Shown: positions 9,018-18,350, counted from the stretch's first letter. The stretch is 64,000 bases of DNA from Mycolicibacterium sp. P9-22 (GCF_008329585.1 NZ_NPKP01000004.1:434001-498000), one strand, 5' to 3'. Numbers and translations: made by a program. Notes: a model not told the origin generated them from the letters alone.

Positions 9018-11240
9018 TCAATTCCTCGGCAGTCCGAGGATCATCGTCGCGATGATGTTGAGCTGGATCTCGATGGTGCCCCCGCCGATGACCTCCGCGG
9101 GCATCATCAGGCTCTGCCCCACCGCGGGCTGCTCCCCACCACCCACCAAGGCGGCGCGCCCGCTGAAGGCCAGCGCGTCCGCGGTCACCCGGCGCACCAG
9201 CAGCGCGGTGCCGACCTTGCCGACGCTGGACGCCGGGCCGGGGCCGTGCCCGGCGAGCCTGCCCAAGGTGTCTCGTACCGCGAGCGCACCGATGGCATTG
9301 GTGGCCGCCCGCACCTCGCCGAGGGCCCGGCGCACCGTCGTGTCCTGCGGGCCCGTCCGGCGGGCCAGGGTGCGCAGCTCACTTTCCTTGTCCAGCTTCA
9401 CATAGGCGCCGATGGCCACCCGCTCGTTGGCCATCGTGGCCAGTGCATGCGACCAGCCGGCGGTGGGTTCACCCACCAGCATCTCGTCAGGTACGAACAC
9501 GTCGTCGAAGAACACCTCGTTGAAATGCTCGTCACCACTGGCCGTCCGCAGCGGCCGGATCCGGATCCCCGGGGAGGTCATGTCGACCAGGAAATATCCG
9601 ATACCCTTGTGTTTCTTGGCATCCGGATCGGTACGGGCCAGTAGCGCACCCCAATCGGCGCGCTGCGCCGAGGAAGTCCAGACCTTCTGGCCGTTGATCC
9701 GCCAGCCACCGGCGACCTTGGTCGCCCTGGTCGACAGCGCGGCCAGATCGGATCCGGCGCCGGGCTCGGAAAAGAGCTGGCACCAACCGATTTCGCCGCG
9801 CATCGTGGGTACCGTGAACCGGTCACGCTGCGCCTCGGATCCGGCGGTGAGCACCGTGGGCAGGATCCATTGCGCGATCCCCAGCGAAGGCCGCACCAGA
9901 TAGGGCCGCTTGTCGAACTCCTCGTCGATGATCAGCTGCTGAGCCGGTGAGGCATCCAGACCCCAGGGCGCGGGCAGATACGGCGCGACCAGGCCGGCAT
10001 CGGCCAGCGCCGTGCGCTGCGGGCCGGTCCAGTACTCCGCGTATTCGGGGTTCTGCCGGCCGGGTTTCTCGTTGGGCAGCGCGGCCGCGGTATCGAGTGC
10101 CGCAGCGATACCGGCCCGGAAATCCGGTTCGACCTCGCTGAGTTCGATGGCGAAATCACGGCCGGGCAGGTCCGGATCGCCGAGGGCACATGCCCAATCC
10201 GTGACCGGACCGATGGCGGCCGCCAGGCTGATGGCGCGCTTCCAGTACAGGTGCAGGTCGTGTTCCCAGGTGTAGCCGATCGCGCCGAACATGGTGAGCG
10301 CGTCCACCACGAGTTCCGGGAGCCTGCCGATGACGGCGACCGCCGCTCCGGCGGAAGCAATGTGATGCTGCACCGCCGACTGCTCCGCGCCGCGAATCGC
10401 ATCCCACGCCGAGGCCGCGGCAAGTTCACTGCTGATGAACAGCATCGCCGCCTTGTGCTGCAGCGCCTGGAAGGTGCCTATCGGGCGGCCGAACTGCTCG
10501 CGCACCTTCAGGTAGGCGACCACGTTGTCCACACACCACCGCGCGATGCCCGCGGCTTCGGCGGCGATGAGGCCGAGGGCTATTCCCTGCGCGGTCTGCT
10601 CGTCCATCCCGGTGAGCACCTCACCGCCTGCCACGCCGTGGCAGTGCAGGGTGCCGACATCGCGGGTCAGGTCGGTCGGCGACTGCGCAGCCACCGTGAC
10701 ACCGGGCGCGCCGGCGGCCACAGCGAACCAGAGTGTCTCGCCCGCTTCGGTTCTGGCGCCGACGACGAGATGCTCCGCGGAGCTCAGCCCGAGCTGTGGT
10801 CCGGCCGCGCCGTCGAGGCGCCATCCCCCCTCAACGGCGGTGGCCCGAATCTCACCGTCGCCGGGCAGCAGCAGCGCCGCCGTGGCGCCGGTCGCGACGG
10901 CCTGCAGCAACGCGCGGGCGGTGGGTCGGTCGGTGTCGGCGGCGGCCACCGCGGCACCGGCGATGACGGTGGGCACCAGCGGCCCGGGCAGCAGACCGTA
11001 ACCGGCGGCGTCGATGACACACGCGGCCTCGGCCAGGGTGCCGCCCTGCCCGCCGATCTCCTCGGGCAGATGCACGGCATGCAGCCCCTGGGCCACCAGG
11101 GTGGGCCAGAAGTCGGGCCGGGTTCCGGCGGCGATCGCGTCGAATTGCGATCTGGTGAGCTCCAGTCCGCCATGGCGCCGCGCGAACCCGGCCATCGAGT
11201 CTGTGAGCTGGATCTGTTCATCGGTGAGGGCGACGACCAC
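9018..11240 (-). CDS. Fused two-domain acyl-CoA dehydrogenase (FadE34-like)
   Basis: 740 aa, twice the usual length, so two acyl-CoA dehydrogenase units in one chain. The first half (to about residue 365) has REQFGRPIGTFQALQHKAAMLFIS and MFGAIGYTWEHDLHLYWKRA. The second half has LFSEPGAGSDLAALSTRA, WRINGQKVWTSSAQRADWG and the C-terminal GGTIEIQLNIIATMILGLPR. Fused enzymes such as M. tuberculosis FadE34 act on bulky steroid or bile-acid side-chain CoA thioesters, usually with one active and one degenerate site. GGAGA precedes GTG 11240. It lies 9 nt after the DUF35 gene. The substrate is inferred only at class level. Confidence 0.85.
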   Translation of the reverse strand: MVVALTDEQIQLTDSMAGFARRHGGLELTRSQFDAIAAGTRPDFWPTLVAQGLHAVHLPEEIGGQGGTLAEAACVIDAAGYGLLPGPLVPTVIAGAAVAAADTDRPTARALLQAVATGATAALLLPGDGEIRATAVEGGWRLDGAAGPQLGLSSAEHLVVGARTEAGETLWFAVAAGAPGVTVAAQSPTDLTRDVGTLHCHGVAGGEVLTGMDEQTAQGIALGLIAAEAAGIARWCVDNVVAYLKVREQFGRPIGTFQALQHKAAMLFISSELAAASAWDAIRGAEQSAVQHHIASAGAAVAVIGRLPELVVDALTMFGAIGYTWEHDLHLYWKRAISLAAAIGPVTDWACALGDPDLPGRDFAIELSEVEPDFRAGIAAALDTAAALPNEKPGRQNPEYAEYWTGPQRTALADAGLVAPYLPAPWGLDASPAQQLIIDEEFDKRPYLVRPSLGIAQWILPTVLTAGSEAQRDRFTVPTMRGEIGWCQLFSEPGAGSDLAALSTRATKVAGGWRINGQKVWTSSAQRADWGALLARTDPDAKKHKGIGYFLVDMTSPGIRIRPLRTASGDEHFNEVFFDDVFVPDEMLVGEPTAGWSHALATMANERVAIGAYVKLDKESELRTLARRTGPQDTTVRRALGEVRAATNAIGALAVRDTLGRLAGHGPGPASSVGKVGTALLVRRVTADALAFSGRAALVGGGEQPAVGQSLMMPAEVIGGGTIEIQLNIIATMILGLPRN

Positions 11241-11249
11241 GGCTGTCTC

Positions 11250-11666
11250 CTATCGCGCCGCGGTGTAGTGCAGCAGGGTGATGTCGGCGTCGGGGTGATC
11301 GGCGAACACCGGGGACACTGCCATGCCGACCCGCAGCGCCGCCGCGTCGACGCCGACGAGTTCGGTGGCCAGCCTCGGACCCTCGTGCCACTGCACTACA
11401 CCGAGCAGATGCGGCACGGCGTCGGCGAACTGCGGTGCGACCGGTCGCTGTGCGACGGCGAAGCTGACGAGCGTGCCGGCACCGGAGATCTGGCGCCATT
11501 GCAGGTCGTCGGCGAGGGTGCCGGGGGCGAGCACCCGCGGATAGAACACGTAGGCGTCCAGCGACGGCGAGAACTGGACCCACACCTCGTGGCGGCGCAG
11601 GCCGTCCCAGAACGGGGCGGAGGTCGGGGTGGGCAGCGGTATCGGGCGCGCCAGTGCGTCGTTCAC
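11250..11666 (-). CDS. DUF35 OB-fold acyl-CoA-associated protein without zinc-ribbon cysteines
   Basis: 138 aa. The OB-fold is visible in GAGTLVSFAVAQRPV, PHLLGVVQWHEGPRLATELVGVD and LRVGMAVSPVFAD. Such proteins pair with thiolase-fold partners, for example the DUF35 part of ChsH2 with Ltp2 in steroid side-chain cleavage. The typical N-terminal rubredoxin-like zinc ribbon (two CxxC pairs) is expected around VQFSPSLDAYVFYPRVLAP, but the protein contains no cysteine at all, so that metal site is lost. GTG 11666 follows the thiolase stop by 2 nt, so the two are translationally linked. Confidence 0.8.
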   Translation of the reverse strand: MNDALARPIPLPTPTSAPFWDGLRRHEVWVQFSPSLDAYVFYPRVLAPGTLADDLQWRQISGAGTLVSFAVAQRPVAPQFADAVPHLLGVVQWHEGPRLATELVGVDAAALRVGMAVSPVFADHPDADITLLHYTAAR

Positions 11667-11668
11667 GG

Positions 11669-12874
11669 CTAGTCCCCCTCCAGCACGAGTGCTTCTTGTT
11701 CACTGAGCACGCCGCCGTTGCCGGACACGAAGGCCCGGTGGCAGTCGGAAAGCTGGGTCGCCCCGGCGCGGCCCATCAACTGGCGGGTGGCATCGCAGAC
11801 GTGATGCATGCCCCCGGCGTTGCCGGGCTGCCCATAGCCGAGCTGCCCACCGGCGGTGTTCATCGGGAAGTCCCCGCGGAAGGTCAGGTCATGGTCGGTC
11901 ACGAACTGCATGCCCTTGCCCTTCTCGCAGAACCCGGCGTCTTCCAGGGTGAGCAGCGCGGTGATGGTGTAGCAGTCATAGATCGACACCATGTCCATGT
12001 CCGCGGGCGCCGCGCCGGCCATGCCGAAGGCGGCCTCGGCGACCTTGACCATCGGGGTCTGCAGCGGATCGGCGGCGTACACCGGCGACTTGTAGGGCAC
12101 GCGTTCGCCGAATCCCTTGATCCACACCGGCCGGTTGCGGCTCTTGCGGGCCAGGTCGGCGCTTGTGACCAGCACCGCCGAACCACCCATGCAGGGCATC
12201 ACGATCTCCAGCATGTGCAGCGGCGAGGCGATGATCGGGCTGTCCAGCACGTCGGCGATGCTCAGTGGCTTGTCCCGGAACACCGCACCCGGGGTGTGGT
12301 TGGCGTTGACCCGCTGGTCGACGACGATCTTGGCCATCGCCGCCTCGTCGTATCCGTATGCCGCGGCGTACATCTGGGCGACCTGGGCGTAGGGCCCGTT
12401 CTGGCCGAGGTACCCGTAGGGGATCTCGAACTCGGCCTGCGGTGACCCGTAGCGGTAGCTGGAGGCGCCGTAATGCAGCGCATCACCCGGGTCGTACGGG
12501 CGCTGCGGCGACATCGGGGTGAGGTAGTTGGCCGGGATGGCGCACAGCACCGCCTGGCAGATGCCCAGTTCGATGGCCGCCGCGGCGCGCCACACCATGG
12601 CCGCCCCCGATGCGCCGCCGAGGTCGACCAGTTCGGCGTAGTTGACCGCCAGCCCCAGGTATTCGGCGACGGTTGACGGGACGAAGAGCTGGGATTCCAT
12701 CACCCCGCAGGTCACCAGACCGTCGACCTGGTCCACCGTCAAGCCGGCATCGGCGACCGCGGCGGCGGCCAGCCGTGCCCATTGCTCCAGGATGAACTCC
12801 GGCGCGCCGGTCGGCTTCCGCGTCGCGGGCAGTTCGTGGAAACCGACGATCGCGGCTTCGCCCCGCAAACCCAT
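11669..12874 (-). CDS. Thiolase-fold lipid-transfer-type protein (Ltp/SCP-x thiolase-like)
   Basis: 401 aa. The thiolase fold starts MGLRGEAAIVGFHELPATRKP and continues with AVADAGLTVDQVDGLV, VDLGGASGAAMVWRAAAAIELG, the C-terminal FPMNTAGGQLGYGQPGNAGGMHH and VSGNGGVLSEQEALVLE. The position of the thiolase nucleophile reads GGASGA with no Cys, so it is probably not a classical beta-ketothiolase. Homologues of this sort (Ltp2) act as retro-aldolases with a DUF35 partner, and the next gene encodes one. First gene of a four-gene operon. A GGAGCATC ribosome site precedes ATG 12874. Confidence 0.8.
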   Translation of the reverse strand: MGLRGEAAIVGFHELPATRKPTGAPEFILEQWARLAAAAVADAGLTVDQVDGLVTCGVMESQLFVPSTVAEYLGLAVNYAELVDLGGASGAAMVWRAAAAIELGICQAVLCAIPANYLTPMSPQRPYDPGDALHYGASSYRYGSPQAEFEIPYGYLGQNGPYAQVAQMYAAAYGYDEAAMAKIVVDQRVNANHTPGAVFRDKPLSIADVLDSPIIASPLHMLEIVMPCMGGSAVLVTSADLARKSRNRPVWIKGFGERVPYKSPVYAADPLQTPMVKVAEAAFGMAGAAPADMDMVSIYDCYTITALLTLEDAGFCEKGKGMQFVTDHDLTFRGDFPMNTAGGQLGYGQPGNAGGMHHVCDATRQLMGRAGATQLSDCHRAFVSGNGGVLSEQEALVLEGD

Positions 12875-12904
12875 GTGATGCTCCTTTTCGACCGACTCAT
12901 CGGA

Positions 12905-12933
12905 ACAATATTAGAATGAGAATCTACTTTCAA
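12905..12933 (-). promoter_or_regulatory. Operon promoter with TetR-type palindrome in the spacer
   Basis: On the minus strand TTGAAA (12933-12928), 17 nt, TATTGT (12910-12905): a good SigA-type promoter for the thiolase-DUF35-FadE-TetR operon. The spacer holds the imperfect palindrome TAGATTCTCATTCTA (12912-12926; outer TAGA/TCTA arms match), placed where a repressor would block polymerase. Confidence 0.6.
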
Positions 12934-13014
12934 TCTGGGTCCGGTTTTCGGTTACGTCGACGTCACATCGCCGGGGGTGCGACGATCCGATGAGCGCTTA
13001 CCCGGGGGTGCCAG

Positions 13015-14385
13015 ATGGCCATTGCACGACGATCGATCACGACTCTGCTGACGGTGCTGACCGCCGTCCTGATCACGGTCGCCTCGACCCTGACGATGGC
13101 CGTGGCACTGGCGGCGACGGCGCTCATCGTGCCTGGCACCGGGACACCGAACGCCAACATCGTGGGTGATTACCTGGAGAACGCCCGCGACTACTACATC
13201 TCGCCGTTCAATCCGGCCTGCACCGCAGACAACGACTGCGCGCTGCAGGGCATCGACTACCCCGCGCAGTTCTGGCCGATCCCGCTACCGGGCTGGGGCG
13301 GGCTGCAGGGCGCCAAGTGGGATGTGTCCACCGGCGAGGGACTGTCCATGCTGAACTCCACGCTGGTGGACACCTTGGCTCAGGATCCGCCGAACACACC
13401 CGTCGTCATCTTCGGGTACTCGCAGGGCGCCAACATCGTCAGCCGCCAGAAGCGCAACCTGGCCGGACTGCCCGAGGATCAGACCTACCTGTCCTTCGTG
13501 ATGATCGGAAACACCAACCGGCCCAACGGCGGGCTGTTCGAGCGGCTGGCCTTCCTCGGGCATGTGCCCATCCTGGACGCGACCTTCGGCCTGCCCGCGC
13601 CGACCGACACCTGTGACCACATCTGCGCCACCGATATCGCATTCCGCTACGACGGTGTTGCCGACTTCCCGCTCTACCCGCTCAACGCGCTGGCCATGCT
13701 CAACGCGATCGCAGGGTTCTGGTACGTCCACGGCACCTACCTGGCGCCCAATGAGGACAGCGATGTCGGCGAACTCCCGGACGGGTACACACCCGCCGAG
13801 CTGGCCGAGCAACTCGCGAACGAGGACAACTGGGACGAGCACGGCGACACCCGCTACATCACCATCCCGACGAAGACGCTGCCGATCGTGCGACCGTTCC
13901 TGGAGTTCGCCGGATTCACCGGGACGGGATTCCTCATCAAGCCGATCGTCACCCTGCTGACCCCGGTGCTGGAGGTGCTGATCGAGGCCGGCTACGACCG
14001 CTCGCTGAGTTACGGTGTGCCCGCGCCCTTCCGGCTCATTCCGCGGATCAATCCGTTCGTCCTGGCGCGCGATGTGGTCGACGCGATCGGAGAAGGCATC
14101 CACGACACGTTCGGAGGCGGTTCGTCGCCGCAGCAGACGCCCGAGTCCCTGCCGACGCCGGTCGGTGCGGCCGCTGCGGCGGTCGAACCCGCCGACGTCG
14201 CAGAAGCGGCCGACGTGCCCGAGGACACCGAACCGGCCGAGTTGGCCGAGTCGGCCGAGTCGGCCGATGAGACCGAAGAAACCGAGGAGATCGACGAACC
14301 GGCGGAGCGCGCTCAGCTCACCGAGGCCAGGACATCGCCGAAAACCGCGAAGTCATCCACCCGGTCGGTGCGCCAGGCCGCATGA
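13015..14385 (+). CDS. Secreted PE-PPE-domain serine hydrolase without PE or PPE head
   Basis: 456 aa. An N-terminal hydrophobic signal or anchor segment (residues 8-36) is followed directly by a PE-PPE alpha/beta-hydrolase domain: ALIVPGTGTPNANIVGDYLENARDYY near residue 35 and the nucleophile motif GYSQGAN near residue 142. The last 85 residues are a low-complexity Ala/Glu/Asp-rich tail ending in a basic stretch. Catalytic domains of this family are esterases or lipases, and in M. tuberculosis usually sit behind PE or PPE heads; here the domain stands alone. The tail may bind the cell surface. ATG 13015 places the signal correctly. It converges on hflX. Confidence 0.82.
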   Translation: MAIARRSITTLLTVLTAVLITVASTLTMAVALAATALIVPGTGTPNANIVGDYLENARDYYISPFNPACTADNDCALQGIDYPAQFWPIPLPGWGGLQGAKWDVSTGEGLSMLNSTLVDTLAQDPPNTPVVIFGYSQGANIVSRQKRNLAGLPEDQTYLSFVMIGNTNRPNGGLFERLAFLGHVPILDATFGLPAPTDTCDHICATDIAFRYDGVADFPLYPLNALAMLNAIAGFWYVHGTYLAPNEDSDVGELPDGYTPAELAEQLANEDNWDEHGDTRYITIPTKTLPIVRPFLEFAGFTGTGFLIKPIVTLLTPVLEVLIEAGYDRSLSYGVPAPFRLIPRINPFVLARDVVDAIGEGIHDTFGGGSSPQQTPESLPTPVGAAAAAVEPADVAEAADVPEDTEPAELAESAESADETEETEEIDEPAERAQLTEARTSPKTAKSSTRSVRQAA

Positions 14386-14392
14386 CCCGCGC

Positions 14393-14424
14393 GGGCAGGC
14401 GCACCTGCCCCCGGAATCCGGGGG
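14393..14424. terminator. Two overlapping hairpins between convergent genes
   Basis: GGGCAGG-CGCA-CCTGCCC (14393-14410) and CCCCCGG-AAT-CCGGGGG (14408-14424) are both perfect 7-bp stems and share three bases, so both cannot form fully at once. They lie between the convergent PE-PPE and hflX ends. No T-tract follows, as is usual for mycobacterial terminators. Confidence 0.6.
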
Positions 14425-14457
14425 ATCCGTTCAGGGGCGGTGTGCCTGCTCGTGCGA

Positions 14458-15870
14458 CTACCAGTTGCTGAACTCGCGCAGGCTGGCCGCCAGCGGAACC
14501 GGCACTCGCGCAGTGATCTTGGTGCCCGTCTCGGTGTGTTCGGTGGTATCGATGCGGCCCTCGGTGTGTACCCGGGCCACCAGGTCACCGCGGTCATAGG
14601 GCAGCGTCACATCGACGAAGGCGTCTGTGGGTTCGACCAGCTCCACCAGCCGTGCCCGCAGCTGATCGAGGCCCTCACCGGTGTGCGCGGACACGAAAAC
14701 CGCATCGGGTAGCGCGCGCCGGAGCTGGGCCAGCGCGATGTCGTCTGCGGCGTCGATCTTGTTGACCACCAACAGCTCCGGGGCCGGCCGGCCGTCGTGA
14801 TCGGCGTACACATCCCGGACCACCTCGCGGACCGCACCGATCTGCGCCAGCGGAGTGGCATCGGAGCCGTCGACCACATGCACCAGCAGATCGGCGTCGA
14901 CGACCTCCTCCAGGGTGGAGCGGAACGCCTCCACGAGCTGGGTGGGCAGGTGCCGGACGAAGCCGACGGTGTCGGTCAGCACGAAGGGCCGGCCGTCGTC
15001 GAGTTCACCGCGGCGGGTGGTCGGCTCCAGCGTGGCGAACAGCGCGTTCTCCACGAGCACACCGGCGCCGGTCAATGCGTTGAGCAGACTGGACTTTCCG
15101 GCATTGGTGTAGCCGACGATCGCGACCGCGGGCAGATCCGCGGACCGCCGCTTGCCGCGCTGGGTGTCGCGGATCTTCTTCATGTCCTTGATCTCGCGGC
15201 GCAGCTTGGACATCCGCTCGCGGATTCGGCGGCGGTCGGTCTCGATCTTCGTCTCACCCGGTCCGCGGGTGCCCACACCGCCGCTGCTGCCGCCCGCGCC
15301 ACCGCCCTGGCGGGACATGGACTCACCCCAGCCGCGCAGTCGGGGCAGCATGTATTCCATCTGCGCGAAGGCCACCTGGGCCTTGCCCTCGGCGGATGTC
15401 GCGTGCTGGGCGAAGATGTCCAGGATGAGCGCGGTCCGGTCGATGACCTTGACCTTGACGACCTTCTCCAGCGAATTCAGCTGGGCGGGGCTGAGCTCGC
15501 CGTCGCAGATGACGGTGTCCGCGCCGGTGGCCGTGACGATATCGCGCAGCTCGATGGCCTTGCCGGAACCGATATAGGTGGACGCGTCGGGTTTGTCGCG
15601 GCGCTGCACCAGCGCTTCGAGGACCTCGGAGCCCGCGGTCTCGGCCAGCGCGGCGAGTTCGGCCATGCTGGCGTCGACATCGGCAGAGGTGCCCTCGGTC
15701 CACACGCCGACGAGCACCACCCGCTCCAGGCGCAGCTGGCGGTATTCGACCTCGGAGATGTCGGTGAGTTCGGTCGACAGCCCGGCCACCCGGCGCAGTG
15801 CGGCGCGGTCCTCGAGGGCCAGTTCGCCGGTGCTCGGAACGGGGTTGCGCGTGAATTCAGATTCAGTCAT
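14458..15870 (-). CDS. hflX: Ribosome-associated GTPase HflX
   Basis: 470 aa. The N-terminal HflX domain (YIGSGKAIELRDIV, ADTVICDGELSPAQLNSLE, DRTALILDIFAQHATSAEGKAQVAFAQ), a basic linker after GVGTRGPGETKIETDRRRI, and a GTPase domain with P-loop GYTNAGKSSLLNAL, DTVGFVRHLP and NKID. HflX splits stalled or hibernating ribosomes; in mycobacteria it is tied to hypoxia and macrolide tolerance. ATG 15870 (MTESEF) is used; an in-frame start 7 codons upstream is possible. It sits in the conserved block with dapF and miaA, 33 nt downstream of dapF. Confidence 0.94.
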   Translation of the reverse strand: MTESEFTRNPVPSTGELALEDRAALRRVAGLSTELTDISEVEYRQLRLERVVLVGVWTEGTSADVDASMAELAALAETAGSEVLEALVQRRDKPDASTYIGSGKAIELRDIVTATGADTVICDGELSPAQLNSLEKVVKVKVIDRTALILDIFAQHATSAEGKAQVAFAQMEYMLPRLRGWGESMSRQGGGAGGSSGGVGTRGPGETKIETDRRRIRERMSKLRREIKDMKKIRDTQRGKRRSADLPAVAIVGYTNAGKSSLLNALTGAGVLVENALFATLEPTTRRGELDDGRPFVLTDTVGFVRHLPTQLVEAFRSTLEEVVDADLLVHVVDGSDATPLAQIGAVREVVRDVYADHDGRPAPELLVVNKIDAADDIALAQLRRALPDAVFVSAHTGEGLDQLRARLVELVEPTDAFVDVTLPYDRGDLVARVHTEGRIDTTEHTETGTKITARVPVPLAASLREFSNW

Positions 15871-15903
15871 ATGTTCTTTCGATGGTGGCACGGTGACCTG
15901 GGG

Positions 15904-16761
15904 TCACGCACCTGAATATTCACCGCGGGCGACGAGCATCGACGGGCCGCGCAGGTAGCTGGTCGCCTCGGTGATGGTGACGCTGACCTCACCGCCGGGA
16001 ACACGGACGGTCACGGCGCCGGTCTCCTCCCCCGCATCAGCCAGTGCAGCCAGCGCCGCCGCAACGGTTCCCGTTCCGCAGGAACGGGTTTCGCCAACGC
16101 CGCGCTCGTGGACCCGCATGTCCACCGAGCCGTCGGCCAGGCTGGTCAGGATTTCCACGTTCACCCCGTCGGGGAACTGCGCGGTGTCGAAGGACACCGG
16201 CGCGCCGACGTCCAGGGCGGCCAGCGCGGCCGGGCTCAGGTCCGTCACGCAGGCCAGATGCGGATTGCCGACATCGACGCCCAGCCCGGTGAACGTCTGT
16301 CCGCCGACCACGGCAGAGCCGGTGCCGAGCCGGTTGGCCTTGCCCATGTCGACGGTGACCTCGGCACGGGTCGGGTCATCGGTGCTGAATCCGTGCACCA
16401 CGACCGGTCGCGCGCCTGCCAGCGAGCCGACCACGAACTCGTCGCGGGTCTCCAGCCCGGAGGCCCGCAGGTAGTGCGCGAAGACCCGGACCCCGTTACC
16501 GCACATCTGCGCGATGGAACCGTCGGCGTTGCGGTAGTCCATGTACCAGTCCTGGGCCGACACCCCCTCGGGCAATGCCGCGAACACCCCGGCGGCGGCC
16601 GCGGCACCGGCCGTCGTGACCCGCAGCACACCATCGGCACCCAGTCCGCGGCGCCGGTCGCACAGCGCGGCCACCGCGTCGGGGGTCAGCGCCAGCGCGG
16701 CGTCGAGGTCGGGCAGCACGACGAAATCGTTCTGTGTGCCGTGACCTTTCGCGAACCTCAT
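15904..16761 (-). CDS. dapF: Diaminopimelate epimerase
   Basis: 285 aa. It begins [16 protein letters not shown], and the two catalytic cysteines lie in [10 protein letters not shown] and [11 protein letters not shown]. The enzyme interconverts LL- and meso-diaminopimelate, the last step before lysine and the peptidoglycan cross-linking residue, in the cytoplasm. Its ATG overlaps the miaA stop (ATGA), so translation is coupled. dapA, from the same pathway, lies 45 kb further right. Confidence 0.96.
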   Translation of the reverse strand: MRFAKGHGTQNDFVVLPDLDAALALTPDAVAALCDRRRGLGADGVLRVTTAGAAAAAGVFAALPEGVSAQDWYMDYRNADGSIAQMCGNGVRVFAHYLRASGLETRDEFVVGSLAGARPVVVHGFSTDDPTRAEVTVDMGKANRLGTGSAVVGGQTFTGLGVDVGNPHLACVTDLSPAALAALDVGAPVSFDTAQFPDGVNVEILTSLADGSVDMRVHERGVGETRSCGTGTVAAALAALADAGEETGAVTVRVPGGEVSVTITEATSYLRGPSMLVARGEYSGA

Positions 16762-17669
16762 TTGTCCAGGATACGCAGCGCGGCGTCGACCAGGTCCGGC
16801 GCCGAACCGTCGAGCCAGTTCACCCGGTGATCGCGGCGGAACCAGGATCGCTGCCTGCGCACATAGCGGCGGGTGCCCACGAAGGTGGGTTCGGCCGCGG
16901 CCGAGCCGTCGCCCCCGGCGTCCAGGTCGGCCAGCACCTGCGCGTACCCGAGTGCCCGTGCCGCCGTCACCCCGGTGCGCAGGCCGCCTTCGAGGAGATC
17001 GGTCACCTCACCGACCAGGCCTTCGGCGAACATGGTGTCGGTGCGCTGCTGCAGCCGTTCATCCAGCATGCTTGTCTCCCAATCCAACCCGATGATCGCG
17101 GTACCCCAGCGCGGAGCGCCGATGCGTGGCGCCGACGCCGCGAACGGTTTACCGGTGAGTTCGACCACCTCGAGCGCGCGCACGATGCGGCGGCCGTCGG
17201 TGTCCAGGATCGCGGCGCCGGCCGCCGGATCGACCCGGGTCAGCTCGGCGTGCAGCGCCCCCACCCCGACCTCGGCGAGACGGTCCTCCCAGCGGGCCCG
17301 GACCGCCGGATCGGTCGCCGGGAACGACCACTGATCCAGCAGGGACTGGATGTAGAGCATGGACCCGCCGACGATCACCGGCACCGCGCCGCGGGCCATG
17401 ATCGCCTCGATATCGGCCGCGGCATTCTCCTGGTACCGCGCGACCGACGCGTTCTCGGTGACGTCGAGGACGTCGAGCTGATGGTGCACGATGCCGCGGC
17501 GCTGCCCGGGCGGCAGTTTGGCGGTGCCGATATCCATCCCGCGGTAGAACTGCATGGCATCGGCGTTCACGATCTCGCCACCGAGCCGCTCGGCCAGGTC
17601 CAGGCCGAGCGCGGACTTACCGGTCCCGGTCGGCCCGATGACGGCGACAGGCCGGATGTCGGGGCTCAC
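16758..17669 (-). CDS. miaA: tRNA dimethylallyltransferase
   Basis: 303 aa. P-loop [18 protein letters not shown] at residues 12-29, the substrate motif [17 protein letters not shown], then [19 protein letters not shown] and [16 protein letters not shown]. It adds an isoprenyl group to A37 of tRNAs reading UNN codons. MiaB, which methylthiolates the same base, is encoded at 21352-22890, so both steps of ms2i6A synthesis lie close together. GTG 17669 overlaps the stop of the upstream gene (GTGA) and the gene end overlaps dapF, giving a coupled operon. Confidence 0.95.
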   Translation of the reverse strand: MSPDIRPVAVIGPTGTGKSALGLDLAERLGGEIVNADAMQFYRGMDIGTAKLPPGQRRGIVHHQLDVLDVTENASVARYQENAAADIEAIMARGAVPVIVGGSMLYIQSLLDQWSFPATDPAVRARWEDRLAEVGVGALHAELTRVDPAAGAAILDTDGRRIVRALEVVELTGKPFAASAPRIGAPRWGTAIIGLDWETSMLDERLQQRTDTMFAEGLVGEVTDLLEGGLRTGVTAARALGYAQVLADLDAGGDGSAAAEPTFVGTRRYVRRQRSWFRRDHRVNWLDGSAPDLVDAALRILDK

Positions 17670-18346
17670 CGTAGCCAGGTGCCCGCGAAGTAGCCGACGC
17701 CGAACGGTGCCCCTCGGTAGAGCTCGCGGGCGTGGACCGGCCGCGAGCCGGCCAGTCCGGCCAGTACCTGGTAGGCGCTGACCCCCACCGCGCCGGTCGC
17801 ACAGTTGATCACCGCGTCGGGGTCACCGGCGGCCAGCGCGTCATCCAGCGCCGTCTGCGCGGGCACTGAATCCGGGTCGTACCCGCCGGGTGCGGACTCG
17901 GTGAGGGTGTTGGCGCCGTCGGCGACCACCAGCACGCCCACCGGATCCGGGGAAGCGTCGAGCTCCGCCCGTAACGCATTGCCGCGGGACACGGCCGACT
18001 TGCCGACGTCGGCGTAGACCCGCACCTCGGCGGCGCCGCCGGCGATCACCTGCGCGCGTACCCAGCCGGTGATCAGCGCGGCCAGCGGAAGCTCGGCCAC
18101 CGGGCCGTCGGCATCCGGCGACAACGCGACCCAGGTGTCGGCGCCGTACCCGGCGAAGGTGCCCACCGCGGACGGCGCGATGACCTCATCGGCAGTACCG
18201 GCACCGATGGCGATCCAGCGCGGCGGCAGTTGGGCGGCCGCCGTCAGCACGGCTGCACGCAGATCGGCCACCTCGGCCGCCGCGGCGCCGGCGAGTTCGG
18301 GCACCAGTACCGGCGCCGAGGGGATCAGAGCAATGGCCGCCAACAC
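17666..18346 (-). CDS. LigB-like class III dioxygenase-fold protein (Rv2728c-like), function unknown
   Basis: 226 aa, Ala-rich. It starts [20 protein letters not shown] and contains [44 protein letters not shown] and [12 protein letters not shown], matching a conserved actinobacterial family with the fold of extradiol (LigB) dioxygenases. The iron-binding His pair of true dioxygenases is not evident, so enzymatic activity is doubtful. It is cotranscribed with miaA and dapF and starts 4 nt after the EamA-type gene. Confidence 0.7.
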   Translation of the reverse strand: MLAAIALIPSAPVLVPELAGAAAAEVADLRAAVLTAAAQLPPRWIAIGAGTADEVIAPSAVGTFAGYGADTWVALSPDADGPVAELPLAALITGWVRAQVIAGGAAEVRVYADVGKSAVSRGNALRAELDASPDPVGVLVVADGANTLTESAPGGYDPDSVPAQTALDDALAAGDPDAVINCATGAVGVSAYQVLAGLAGSRPVHARELYRGAPFGVGYFAGTWLR

Positions 18347-18350
18347 GCCA

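Noticed and set aside
10251..11672. 473-codon plus-strand frame
   Set aside because: Lies opposite the fused acyl-CoA dehydrogenase and DUF35 genes, low-complexity Gly/Arg/Ala sequence, no recognisable motif.
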